DNA of 64,000 nt from DSNY01 sp040752195. GTDB taxonomy: Bacteria > Pseudomonadota > Gammaproteobacteria > Burkholderiales > Burkholderiaceae_F. Location: contig JBFMFC010000015.1 of the NCBI GenBank assembly GCA_040752195.1, forward strand, positions 3,380 to 67,379. The letters run 5' to 3'. Positions 11,541 to 18,898 of the stretch are shown one piece after another (within the stretch, counting starts at the first letter, position 1; every line of letters starts with the position of its first letter). A program made the position numbers and the translations under genes. Below the pieces are notes generated by a model. That model was not told where the DNA came from, did not search any database, and saw only the letters and a program-made list of their open reading frames with translations.

Positions 11541-11616
11541 GTGGAGCGCGGACCTCGACGCAGGGCGGCGCGCATGCGAGCCTTACAATGCCGCGCATGC
11601 GACGGAGCATGCAACG

Positions 11617-11970
11617 ATGAAGGCGATCGCTTGGCTGGTTCGGCTGGTCTTCTTCGCCGTGGTCCTTTGGTTCGCCGTGAAGAACACCACGCCGGTAGCG
11701 GTCAAGCTGACCGAAACGCTGCACTGGGACGAGGTGCCGCTGATCGTCGTGATGCTGGCCTGCGTGCTGATCGGTGTCGCCGCCGGTACGATCGCGCTGG
11801 CACCGCGGCTGTTCAGCCTGCGGCGGCAGGTCGCCGCGTTGCGCAGGCAGGCCGAACGCGCCGCGCCGGCGGATGCGGCGGCCGAACGCCTTGCCGATCA
11901 GGTCGCCAGCGCCGCGCGCAACGTGGGCGCGGTCGGCGAGCTCGGCGCGGACACGCGTTTTCCCCGCTGA
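11617..11970 (+). CDS. lapA: Lipopolysaccharide assembly protein A domain protein
   Basis: Inner-membrane partner of LapB. 117 aa with two transmembrane helices, at residues about 5-21 (IAWLVRLVFFAVVLWFAV) and 42-63 (PLIVVMLACVLIGVAAGTI). Between them lies the LapA motif NTTPVAVKLT...W, and after them a cytoplasmic coiled-coil tail (RLFSLRRQVAALRRQAE). The start is the first ATG giving a proper first helix. A TACAAT hexamer at 11584 could be a -10 element, but no -35 is convincing. lapB begins 8 bases downstream, as in most proteobacteria. Confidence 0.88.
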   Translation: MKAIAWLVRLVFFAVVLWFAVKNTTPVAVKLTETLHWDEVPLIVVMLACVLIGVAAGTIALAPRLFSLRRQVAALRRQAERAAPADAAAERLADQVASAARNVGAVGELGADTRFPR

Positions 11971-11978
11971 CCGCGGCG

Positions 11979-13151
11979 ATGTTCGAGCTCGAGGCCTGGT
12001 ATCTGGTCGTGCTGCCGGGGCTGTTCGCGGCAGGCTGGTGGCTGCGCGGGTTCGATTCGCGAGTGCGCGCGGCCGACCAGGGTGGAGCGCCGCGCTCGGT
12101 GTTCCGCGGGCTGAACCTGCTTCTGAACGAGCAGCCCGACAAGGCGATCGACGCCTTCATCGAAGTCGTCAAGCTCGATCCCGAGACGATCGAACTGCAC
12201 TATGCCCTCGGCAACCTGTTCAGGCGACGCGGCGAGGTCGACCGCGCGGTGCGCATCCACACGCACCTGCTGAATCGCGCCGATCTGCCGGCGCGCGAAC
12301 GCTCGACTGCGCTCGCCGAACTGGGCCAGGATTTCTTGAAGGGCGGGTTGCTCGACCGCGCCGAGGATGCCTTCGTGCGGCTGATGGAAGATCCGCAGCA
12401 GCGGTTTTCCGCGCTGCGCGCGCTGCTGCGCATCTACCAGATGGAGCGCGAGTGGCTCAAAGCGATCGACTGCGCGCGGCGGCTCGAGCGCGAGGCCGGC
12501 GAGTCGCACCACGTCGCGGTTGCGCAGTTCTACTGCGAGCTGGCGGAACAGGCGCTCGCGAAGGCGGATCTGCAACGCGCGCAGTCGTATCTCGACGAAG
12601 CGCTCGTCGCGGACCGCAAGTCGGTGCGGGCCGCGCTGCTCGCCGGCGACGTCGCCATGCGACGCGGCGAACGCGACGACGCGATCAAGCACTGGCTGCG
12701 CGTCGAGGCGGCTTCGCCGGAACATCTGCCGCTGGTCGCGGCCCGCTTGACCCAGGCGATGGACGAAGCCGGCCGCCGCGACGAGGCGTTGAATCTGCTA
12801 CGGCGCGCGCTGCTCGACTCGCCGTCGATCGACCTGCTCGAGATCGCGTACCAGCGCGTCGGCGAATGGGAGGGACCGGCTGCGGCCGAGGTCCTGCTGC
12901 GCGACGAGCTCAGGCGCCACCCTTCGCTGCTGGGCTTCGAGAAGCTGCTGGCGCTGCGCAGCGCGCAGGTCAAGGGCGATCCCGAGCTCGATCTGCTGCG
13001 CTCGCTGATCCACGCGCAGACGCGCAAGCTGGCGCGCTACCGCTGCAGCAAGTGCGGCTTCCGCGCGCGGGAGTTCCACTGGCAGTGTCCGGGCTGCACG
13101 AGCTGGGACAGCTATCCGCCGCGGCGCGTCGAGGAACTGGACGCGGCATGA
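11979..13151 (+). CDS. lapB: Lipopolysaccharide assembly protein LapB (YciM)
   Basis: Membrane-anchored TPR protein that, in E. coli, brings FtsH to LpxC and so limits lipid A synthesis. The 390-aa protein has an N-terminal helix (WYLVVLPGLFAAGWWLRG) and the family motif FRGLNLLLNEQPDKAIDAF. About nine TPR-like repeats follow. The C-terminus is a rubredoxin-like metal site, RCSKCGF...WQCPGCTSWDSY, with four cysteines near residues 358-377. It overlaps the next gene by ATGA. The protease partner FtsH is encoded 44 kb downstream in this window. Confidence 0.95.
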   Translation: MFELEAWYLVVLPGLFAAGWWLRGFDSRVRAADQGGAPRSVFRGLNLLLNEQPDKAIDAFIEVVKLDPETIELHYALGNLFRRRGEVDRAVRIHTHLLNRADLPARERSTALAELGQDFLKGGLLDRAEDAFVRLMEDPQQRFSALRALLRIYQMEREWLKAIDCARRLEREAGESHHVAVAQFYCELAEQALAKADLQRAQSYLDEALVADRKSVRAALLAGDVAMRRGERDDAIKHWLRVEAASPEHLPLVAARLTQAMDEAGRRDEALNLLRRALLDSPSIDLLEIAYQRVGEWEGPAAAEVLLRDELRRHPSLLGFEKLLALRSAQVKGDPELDLLRSLIHAQTRKLARYRCSKCGFRAREFHWQCPGCTSWDSYPPRRVEELDAA

Positions 13152-13483
13152 AGCTCGGGTTGCGGACTGCGCATCGCGGATTGCGTTGGGCGGCGGCGGG
13201 CTTGAGCTGGCTGCTTCCGCTCGGTGCCGCGGCGCTGGAGATCAACTCGGCCACGCGCGCGGAGCTGGAGCGGTTGAACGGCATCGGCGTGGCGATGGCC
13301 GAGCGCGTGCTCGTCGAGCGCGCGAAGGCGCCCTTTCGCGACTGGGACGACCTGCAGCGTCGCGTCAAGGGCATGGCGGGGGCGCGCGTCGAGCGCCTGC
13401 AGGGCCAGGGCGTGACGGTCAACGGCATCCCCGGTTCGCGCGCCGCGCGCGACGACAAACTGAAACGTCGAGCACACGAATGA
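13148..13483 (+). CDS. Secreted helix-hairpin-helix (ComEA-like) protein
   Basis: 111-aa protein with a likely signal peptide (LRWAAAGLSWLLPLGAAA, cleaved near residue 28) and one helix-hairpin-helix region: LEINSATRAELERLNGIG, then VLVERAKAPFRDWDDLQRRV. This is the ComEA / DUF655-like fold that binds DNA without sequence preference in the periplasm during uptake. The C-terminus is basic. Its start overlaps the lapB stop and its stop overlaps cysM (ATGA both times), so lapB, this gene and cysM are translationally coupled. A role in DNA uptake is possible but other competence genes are not in view. Confidence 0.8.
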   Translation: MKLGLRTAHRGLRWAAAGLSWLLPLGAAALEINSATRAELERLNGIGVAMAERVLVERAKAPFRDWDDLQRRVKGMAGARVERLQGQGVTVNGIPGSRAARDDKLKRRAHE

Positions 13484-14397
13484 CCTACGCAACGATCGAG
13501 TCGACCATCGGCAACACGCCGCTGGTGCGCTTGCAGCGGATTCCCGGCGCCGACAACCAGCGGCGCGGCAACGTGATTCTCGGCAAGCTCGAGGGCAACA
13601 ATCCGGGCGGTTCGGTCAAGGACCGCCCCGCGTACTCGATGATCAAGCGCGCCGAGGAGCGCGGCGAGATCAAGCCGGGCGACCGGCTGATCGAGGCCAC
13701 CAGCGGCAACACCGGCATCGCGCTGGCGATGATCGCGGCGATCAAGGGTTACCGGATGACGCTGATCATGCCCGACAACCTGTCGGCCGAGCGGCGCGCC
13801 AGCATGACCGCGTACGGTGCCGAGCTGATCCTCACGCCCGCGCAAGGCGACGGCAAGGCCGTCGGCATGGAGTACGCGCGCGACTTGGCGATGGCGATGC
13901 AGGCGCGCGGCGAGGGCAAGGTACTCGACCAGTTCGCCAATCCGGACAACCCGCGCGCGCACTACGAAACGACCGGCCCGGAGATCTGGCGCGACACCGG
14001 CGGGCGCGTCACGCACTTCGTCAGCAGCATGGGGACGACGGGAACGATCGTGGGCGTGAGCCGCTACCTCAAGGAGAAGAACCCGGCGATCGCGATCATC
14101 GGTGCGCAGCCGGCGGAAGGCTCGCAGATCCCGGGCATCCGCAAGTGGCCCGCGGCGTACCTGCCGAAGATCTACGACCCGTCGCGCGTGGATCGGCTCG
14201 AGTATGTGTCGCAGGCCGACGCCGAAGCGATGGCGCGCCGGCTCGCGGCCGAGGAGGGCATCTTCGCCGGCATCTCGTCCGGGGGCGCGTGCGCGATCGC
14301 GCTGCGAATCGCTGCCGAGGTCGAGAACGCGACGATCGTGTTCATCGTCTGCGATCGCGGCGATCGTTATCTGTCGACCGGCGTGTTTGCGGCGTAG
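13480..14397 (+). CDS. cysM: Cysteine synthase B (O-acetylserine sulfhydrylase)
   Basis: PLP enzyme making cysteine from O-acetylserine and sulfide or thiosulfate. 305 aa. TIGNTPLVRLQRI opens the fold; the Schiff-base lysine is Lys47 in NPGGSVKDRPA; the PLP-phosphate and substrate loop is EATSGNTGIALAM; SSMGTTGTIVGVSRYLK and GIFAGISSGGA follow. The retained sequence ARDLAMAMQARGEGKVLDQF is typical of CysM rather than CysK. Its ATG overlaps the preceding stop. Only 14 bases separate it from the convergent oxidoreductase gene. Confidence 0.94.
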   Translation: MTYATIESTIGNTPLVRLQRIPGADNQRRGNVILGKLEGNNPGGSVKDRPAYSMIKRAEERGEIKPGDRLIEATSGNTGIALAMIAAIKGYRMTLIMPDNLSAERRASMTAYGAELILTPAQGDGKAVGMEYARDLAMAMQARGEGKVLDQFANPDNPRAHYETTGPEIWRDTGGRVTHFVSSMGTTGTIVGVSRYLKEKNPAIAIIGAQPAEGSQIPGIRKWPAAYLPKIYDPSRVDRLEYVSQADAEAMARRLAAEEGIFAGISSGGACAIALRIAAEVENATIVFIVCDRGDRYLSTGVFAA

Positions 14398-14411
14398 CCG
14401 AACGCAAGCGG

Positions 14412-15719
14412 TCAGGCCGTTCCGCGCTTGGTTTCGAAAGCGATCCCGACCTTTTTCAGTAGGTCGAACGGCAGCTCGCCGCCGGCGCAGACGATGACCG
14501 CGTCGTTTTTCAGCCGCAGCTCGCGGTCTTCGTGCACGAGCGTCACGTCCGCGGGCGAAATGCTCCGGACGGTCGACTTCAGCAGGACGTTGACGCGGCG
14601 CTTGTCCTGCCGCTCCGCCAGGCGCGTGCGATTGGCGGGCTTGACGCGCGAGAACGCCTCCGAGCGGTACGACAGCGTGACCTCGCAGCCGGGCTCATCC
14701 GCAAGCGCGATCGCGGCCTCGAGCGCGGCATCGCCGCCGCCGACAACCAGCACTTTCTTGCCTCGATACTGCTGCGGGTCGATCAGCCGGTAGACGACTT
14801 TCGGCAACTCCTCGCCGGGTACGCCGAGCTTGCGCGGCGTGCCGCGGCGACCGATCGCGAGCAGCACTGCGCCGGTGCGATAGCTCGCGCGCGTCGTCCG
14901 CACGACGAAGCCGCCGCCGTCGCGCTCGATGCTCTCCATCTTCTCGCCGAAGCGGATCTTCAGCCCCGCGCGGCGGGCGATCTCCTCGAACTTCGCGAGC
15001 AGCGCTTCCTTGGAGATCTCCGGACCCATCTTGACGCGGCCGACCACCGGCAGCTTGACCGGTGCGGTCATCGTGATCTTGTTGCGCGGATAGTGGTAGA
15101 CGGTGCCGCCGAGCGACCGCTCCTGCTCGACGATCGCGTACTTGAGCTTGTGGGCGACCGCGCCCAGCCCCGCAGCGATGCCCGCCGGTCCGGCGCCGAC
15201 GATGACCACGTCGTAGTCGGCGCCGCGCCGCCCGGCGCCGCGGATCGATTCGATCGCCTGCCTGCCCTGTTCGGCCGCCTTGCGAACGAGGCCCATGCCG
15301 CCGAGTTCGCCCGCGATGTAGATGCCCGGCACGTTCGATTCGAAGTTCGGCTTGACCTCGGGGATGTCGATGCCGCGCTTCTCGGTGCCGAACACGAGCT
15401 GGATCGCGTCGGTCGGACAGGCCGACGCGCACGCGCCGTGGCCGATGCACGCGGCGGCGTTGACGAGAACGGCCTTGCCCTTGACGACGCCGAGCGCCTG
15501 CTCCGGACACGAGCGCACGCACACGCCGCTGGCGAGGCAACGGTCCGCATCGACGACCGGGTGCAGCGACGCCGGCTCGTTCAGTCCGGCCTGGAGCGAC
15601 TCCACGAGCCGCCGCTCGTGCTCGGCCTGCCGCTTGGCGCGCGAGCGCACATACCACGCGGCGATCAGCGCGAACGGCAATCCGTAGAGCAGCAGCAGTG
15701 TCGCCAGGGACAGTTTCAT
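14412..15719 (-). CDS. Membrane-anchored FAD-dependent oxidoreductase with ferredoxin-like domain
   Basis: 435 aa. Residues 4-25 are one membrane helix (LATLLLLYGLPFALIAAWYV). Residues about 58-120 hold two ferredoxin-like motifs, CLASGVCVRSCPEQAL and CIGHGACASACPTDA. Each lacks the usual second cysteine (Ser or His instead), giving C-x5-C-x3-CP twice. A linker contains AGELGGMGLVRKAAEQG. The rest is a thioredoxin-reductase-like fold with an FAD-binding VVIVGAGPAGIAAGLGA and an NAD(P)H-binding VLVVGGGDAALEAAIA, but no redox-active CxxC. It probably passes electrons between NAD(P)H and a membrane partner. It is divergent from the multihaem cytochrome unit, suggesting a shared function. The ATG at 15719 fits the helix; a GTG at 15800 would add 27 unlikely residues. 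Confidence 0.82.
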   Translation of the reverse strand: MKLSLATLLLLYGLPFALIAAWYVRSRAKRQAEHERRLVESLQAGLNEPASLHPVVDADRCLASGVCVRSCPEQALGVVKGKAVLVNAAACIGHGACASACPTDAIQLVFGTEKRGIDIPEVKPNFESNVPGIYIAGELGGMGLVRKAAEQGRQAIESIRGAGRRGADYDVVIVGAGPAGIAAGLGAVAHKLKYAIVEQERSLGGTVYHYPRNKITMTAPVKLPVVGRVKMGPEISKEALLAKFEEIARRAGLKIRFGEKMESIERDGGGFVVRTTRASYRTGAVLLAIGRRGTPRKLGVPGEELPKVVYRLIDPQQYRGKKVLVVGGGDAALEAAIALADEPGCEVTLSYRSEAFSRVKPANRTRLAERQDKRRVNVLLKSTVRSISPADVTLVHEDRELRLKNDAVIVCAGGELPFDLLKKVGIAFETKRGTA

Positions 15720-16081
15720 CCGGTGCAGATACAGGGGCCTTCGATGCAGCGCGCACCGGCGCCCTTGACCTTCAGGGCACCTGATTGATACCACGAGCAC
15801 GGATCCGCGGAGCCGAGAAAACCTTCACGGGCGGTACCCGCCTCATCCGTGCGTAGCGCGGACCTGTGATGGCGGAGTAGGGAACGTCCTACTGCGCGAA
15901 TGGGGGCAGGTTCGTCCGTTCATCCGACTGTAGAACACCGCACGTTCGGCGAAACTTCGTACATCTCACGCGAGCATCGCGCCGGGAGTCGGTTGCGCGC
16001 GGCGGAACGGGTTCGCAGCCGCGTCGCCGCACTTCGTCCCCTCTCCGGCCGACCGAACAGTCAATGCGATCAGGGAGTTCA
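15720..16081. other. Divergent intergenic region before the electron-transfer cluster
   Basis: 362 bases between the minus-strand oxidoreductase and the plus-strand membrane protein. It must carry the promoters of both units, but no sigma-70 box is convincing. It contains an inverted repeat AGTAGG-N6-CCTACT at 15876-15893. It also contains an open minus-strand frame from about 15928 down to 15717 that lacks ATG, GTG or TTG but ends in a cysteine-rich tail (ARCIEGPCICTG) overlapping the oxidoreductase start. The longer frames on either strand here are poor in family signal. Confidence 0.6.
15876..15893. promoter_or_regulatory. Inverted repeat, possible operator
   Basis: Perfect 6-bp arms AGTAGG and CCTACT separated by GAACGT, in the divergent region between the oxidoreductase and the cytochrome unit. 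Position and symmetry suit a dimeric regulator, but no known motif was recognised and a chance match of this length is possible. Confidence 0.3.
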
Positions 16082-17002
16082 GTGTCCGGACAAGGCGCCA
16101 GCGGCGGCGCCGCCGCGGTCGCTTTGCCGCGGCCGTCGGCGCCGAGGGTCGCGCGCGACAGGCCGCGCCGGCCGACGGCCATCCGATGGCTCGTGCTTGG
16201 CATCGCCGTCGTCATCGGCCTTGGCTGGCCGGCGAGCCGCGCGTTCGGGTTGACGGCCTCGTCGCCGCTCGCTTACTGGCTCGGTGTGGCGGGCGGTGCC
16301 GCGATGCTGGTGACGTTCCTCTACCCGCTGCGCAAGCGCATCCCGCTGATGCGGCACTGGGGCGCAGCCAAGTACTGGTTCGTCGTTCACATGGTGTGCG
16401 GCATCGTCGGACCGCTGCTGGTGATCGCACACACGGGCTACCACATCGGTTCGGTCAATGCCGCGATCGCGTTGACCTCGATGCTGTTGGTCGCCGGCAG
16501 CGGAATCGTCGGCCGGTTCATCTATCTGCACATCCATCGCGGACTTTCGGGCGCGCAGTGGACGCTCGCCGAACTGCAGGCCGCCGTCGGCTTCAACTCG
16601 GGCGAGGTGCACTCGAAGCTCGCGTTTGCGCCGCAAGTCGAACAGACGCTGCGGCAGTTCCGCGATGCCGCGCTGGATCCCGCGGGCGGCGCGTGGCGGC
16701 GCGCGTGGCACTTCGTCAGCCTGCCGGCACGCGCACAGCTCGCCCGCCGGCGCTGCCGGAACGAACTCGACATCGTGCTGAAGGCGAAGGCGGCCGCGCT
16801 GAAGTGGGAGCGTGCCGATCTTGAACGCCGGCGCCGCAAGAGCGCGCGGCTGGTCGATCGCTTTCTGGAGGCCGTCGTCACCGCCGCGCAGTTCCGGACC
16901 TACGAGCGCCTGTTTTCGCTGTGGCACGTGCTGCATGTGCCGCTGGTGTGGATGCTCGTCGTCAGCGCGGTCGCCCACGTCGTTGCCGTGCACGCGTATT
17001 GA
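16082..17002 (+). CDS. Histidine-rich integral membrane protein (cytochrome b-like)
   Basis: 306 aa, not matched to a named family. Membrane helices lie at roughly residues 35-58 (WLVLGIAVVIGLGWP), 63-85, 100-122 (WFVVHMVCGIVGPLLVIAH), 128-152 and 276-300 (VWMLVVSAVAHVVAVHAY). A basic, charged cytoplasmic stretch (about 170-270) sits between helix four and the last helix. Histidines in helix three (VHM, AHTGYH) and around the last helix (LWHVLHV, AHVVAVHAY) could ligate b-haem. The GTG at 16082 is chosen because AGGGAG lies 4 bases before it; an ATG at 16064 is the alternative. It precedes a 24-haem cytochrome by 22 bases, so it is the probable inner-membrane electron entry or exit point. Confidence 0.65.
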   Translation: MSGQGASGGAAAVALPRPSAPRVARDRPRRPTAIRWLVLGIAVVIGLGWPASRAFGLTASSPLAYWLGVAGGAAMLVTFLYPLRKRIPLMRHWGAAKYWFVVHMVCGIVGPLLVIAHTGYHIGSVNAAIALTSMLLVAGSGIVGRFIYLHIHRGLSGAQWTLAELQAAVGFNSGEVHSKLAFAPQVEQTLRQFRDAALDPAGGAWRRAWHFVSLPARAQLARRRCRNELDIVLKAKAAALKWERADLERRRRKSARLVDRFLEAVVTAAQFRTYERLFSLWHVLHVPLVWMLVVSAVAHVVAVHAY

Positions 17003-17024
17003 ATGGATGCGGACGGATCGTTCG

Positions 17025-18887
17025 ATGTCGCCGCCGCGCCGACTCTGGCGGCGACTCGCCGTGCTGGGTGCCGCGCTTGTGCTCGGCAGCTTCGGTGCGC
17101 GCGCGCAGTCGCTCGAAGGCGTGCTGATGCCCGGCCCGGTGATCCAGGGGCACGCGAAGTATGAGTCCGAGTGCCGCAACTGCCACATCCCGTTCGACCG
17201 CGCCGCGCAGAACCGGCTGTGCATGGACTGTCACAAGGAAGTCGGCGCCGATGTGCGCGAAAAGCGCGGCTACCACGGGCGGCTCGAGCCGCAACCGTGC
17301 CGCGCCTGCCACACCGATCACAAGGGGCGCGACGCCGTGATCGTGCAGCTCGACGAGAAGAAGTTCGACCACCGCGCGACCGACTTCCCGCTGCGCGGCG
17401 CGCACGCGTCTTCCAAGCTCGAGTGCAGGAGCTGCCATGCGCCGAAGCGGAAGTTTCGCGAGGCGCCTTCGACCTGCATCGGCTGTCACCGCAAGGACGA
17501 CACGCACAAGGGCCGGCTCGGCGACAACTGCGCGCAGTGCCACAACGAGACCGACTGGAAGCAGGCGCAGTTCGACCACGACAAGACCAAGTTCCCGCTG
17601 CGCGGCAAGCACGCGCCGGTCAAGTGCGTCGAGTGCCACCGCGACAACCGCTACAAGGACACGCCGGTCGCGTGCGTCGCCTGCCATCGCAAGGACGACA
17701 CGCACAAGGGCCGTTTCGGCGAGCGCTGCGAAAGCTGCCACGTCGACCAGGCGTGGCCGACGATCACCTTCGACCACGACCGCGACACCAAGTACGCGCT
17801 GCGCGGCAAGCACCGCCAGATCAAGTGCGAAAGCTGCCACACGTCCAACGCGTACAAGGAGAAGCTGGCGAGCGATTGCTACGCCTGCCACAAGAAGGAC
17901 GACAAGCACCAGGGCACGCTCGGCAAGGCCTGCGGCGACTGCCACACCGAGCGCGCATGGACGGTGCCGCGTTTCGACCACGACAAGACCAAGTTCCCGC
18001 TGCGCGGCAAGCACGCGAACGAGGAGTGCAAGTCGTGCCACAAATCGCTGCGCTTCGCCGACGTCGGCAAGACCTGCATCGACTGCCACCGCAAGGACGA
18101 CACGCACAAGGGCAGGCTCGGCACCGCTTGCGGCGACTGCCACACCGACCGCAACTGGCGCGACAGCAAGTTCGATCACGACCGCACGCGCTTCGCGCTG
18201 GTCGGCAAGCATCGCAGCGCCAAGTGCGAGAGCTGCCACGAGAATCCGGACTTCAAGAAGACGCCGAGCGAGTGCATCGCCTGCCACCGCAAGGAAGACA
18301 AGCACGAAGGCCAGCTCGGCACCCAGTGCGCGGACTGCCACAACGCGCGCGGCTGGAAGGAGGCGGTCAAGTTCGACCATGCGCGCACGCGCTTCCCGCT
18401 GGTCGGTCTGCACCTGAAGGTGCCGTGCGCGAAGTGTCACGCGACGCCGCGCTACAAGGACGCGAAGTCCGACTGCTACGCGTGTCACGAGCGCGACGAC
18501 ACCCACAAGCGGCGGCTCGGCACGCGCTGCGGCGACTGCCACAACGCGCGCGACTGGAAGGTGTGGGACTACAACCACGATCGCCGCACGCGCTTTGCGC
18601 TCGATGGTGCGCACCGGCAAATCAAGTGCGAGGCGTGCCACAAGCGGCCCGTCAGTGACAAGCCGACGCTGCCGACCGCGTGCGCCGCGTGTCATGCGCC
18701 CGACGACGTACACGAAGGCGCGTACGGCCCGCTGTGCGAGCGCTGTCACACGACCTCGTCGTTCAAGCAGATCAAGCGGCGCGTCGGCGCGAACGCGTTG
18801 CCGACCGCACTGAACCGCGTGCAGCTGCCCGCCTGGTGGCCGCATGCGACCCGGTCAAGGAACGCGCCGCCGGGTGCGCTGCACTGA
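17025..18887 (+). CDS. 24-haem c-type cytochrome with seven three-haem repeats
   Basis: 620 aa. A signal peptide (RRLAVLGAALVLGSFGARAQ) directs it to the periplasm or beyond. I count 24 CxxCH haem sites: three near the N-terminus (CRNCH, CMDCH, CRACH), then seven tandem units of about 66 residues. Each unit begins F/N-DH-D...F-L-G-H and carries three CxxCH (for example CVECH, CVACH, CESCH), with the linking phrase CHRKDDTHKGRLG often repeated. Extra conserved histidines in each unit could be distal haem ligands. The ATG at 17025 is preceded by GGACGG; an ATG at 17007 is possible. The C-terminal 25 residues after the last haem are free of cysteine. Likely an electron-storing wire between the inner membrane and the outer-membrane partners encoded downstream. 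Confidence 0.88.
   Translation: MSPPRRLWRRLAVLGAALVLGSFGARAQSLEGVLMPGPVIQGHAKYESECRNCHIPFDRAAQNRLCMDCHKEVGADVREKRGYHGRLEPQPCRACHTDHKGRDAVIVQLDEKKFDHRATDFPLRGAHASSKLECRSCHAPKRKFREAPSTCIGCHRKDDTHKGRLGDNCAQCHNETDWKQAQFDHDKTKFPLRGKHAPVKCVECHRDNRYKDTPVACVACHRKDDTHKGRFGERCESCHVDQAWPTITFDHDRDTKYALRGKHRQIKCESCHTSNAYKEKLASDCYACHKKDDKHQGTLGKACGDCHTERAWTVPRFDHDKTKFPLRGKHANEECKSCHKSLRFADVGKTCIDCHRKDDTHKGRLGTACGDCHTDRNWRDSKFDHDRTRFALVGKHRSAKCESCHENPDFKKTPSECIACHRKEDKHEGQLGTQCADCHNARGWKEAVKFDHARTRFPLVGLHLKVPCAKCHATPRYKDAKSDCYACHERDDTHKRRLGTRCGDCHNARDWKVWDYNHDRRTRFALDGAHRQIKCEACHKRPVSDKPTLPTACAACHAPDDVHEGAYGPLCERCHTTSSFKQIKRRVGANALPTALNRVQLPAWWPHATRSRNAPPGALH
17364..18770 (+). repeat. Seven tandem units of about 200 bp encoding three haems each
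   Basis: Units start near 17364, 17571, 17769, 17976, 18171, 18372 and 18573. They are diverged at the DNA level but clear in protein (FDHDKTKFPLRGKH and variants). The repeat is coding and expanded within one cytochrome gene. Confidence 0.75.
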
Positions 18888-18898
18888 GGGAGGTACCC

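Noticed and set aside
9333..13151. A 1272-codon plus-strand frame across rpsA, ihfB and lapA
   Set aside because: Only its last 390 codons (lapB) are real; the upstream part is an out-of-frame reading of rpsA and ihfB.
15889..16253. Short open frames on both strands before the histidine-rich membrane protein
   Set aside because: No ribosome site, no domain and compositions typical of random GC-rich sequence.
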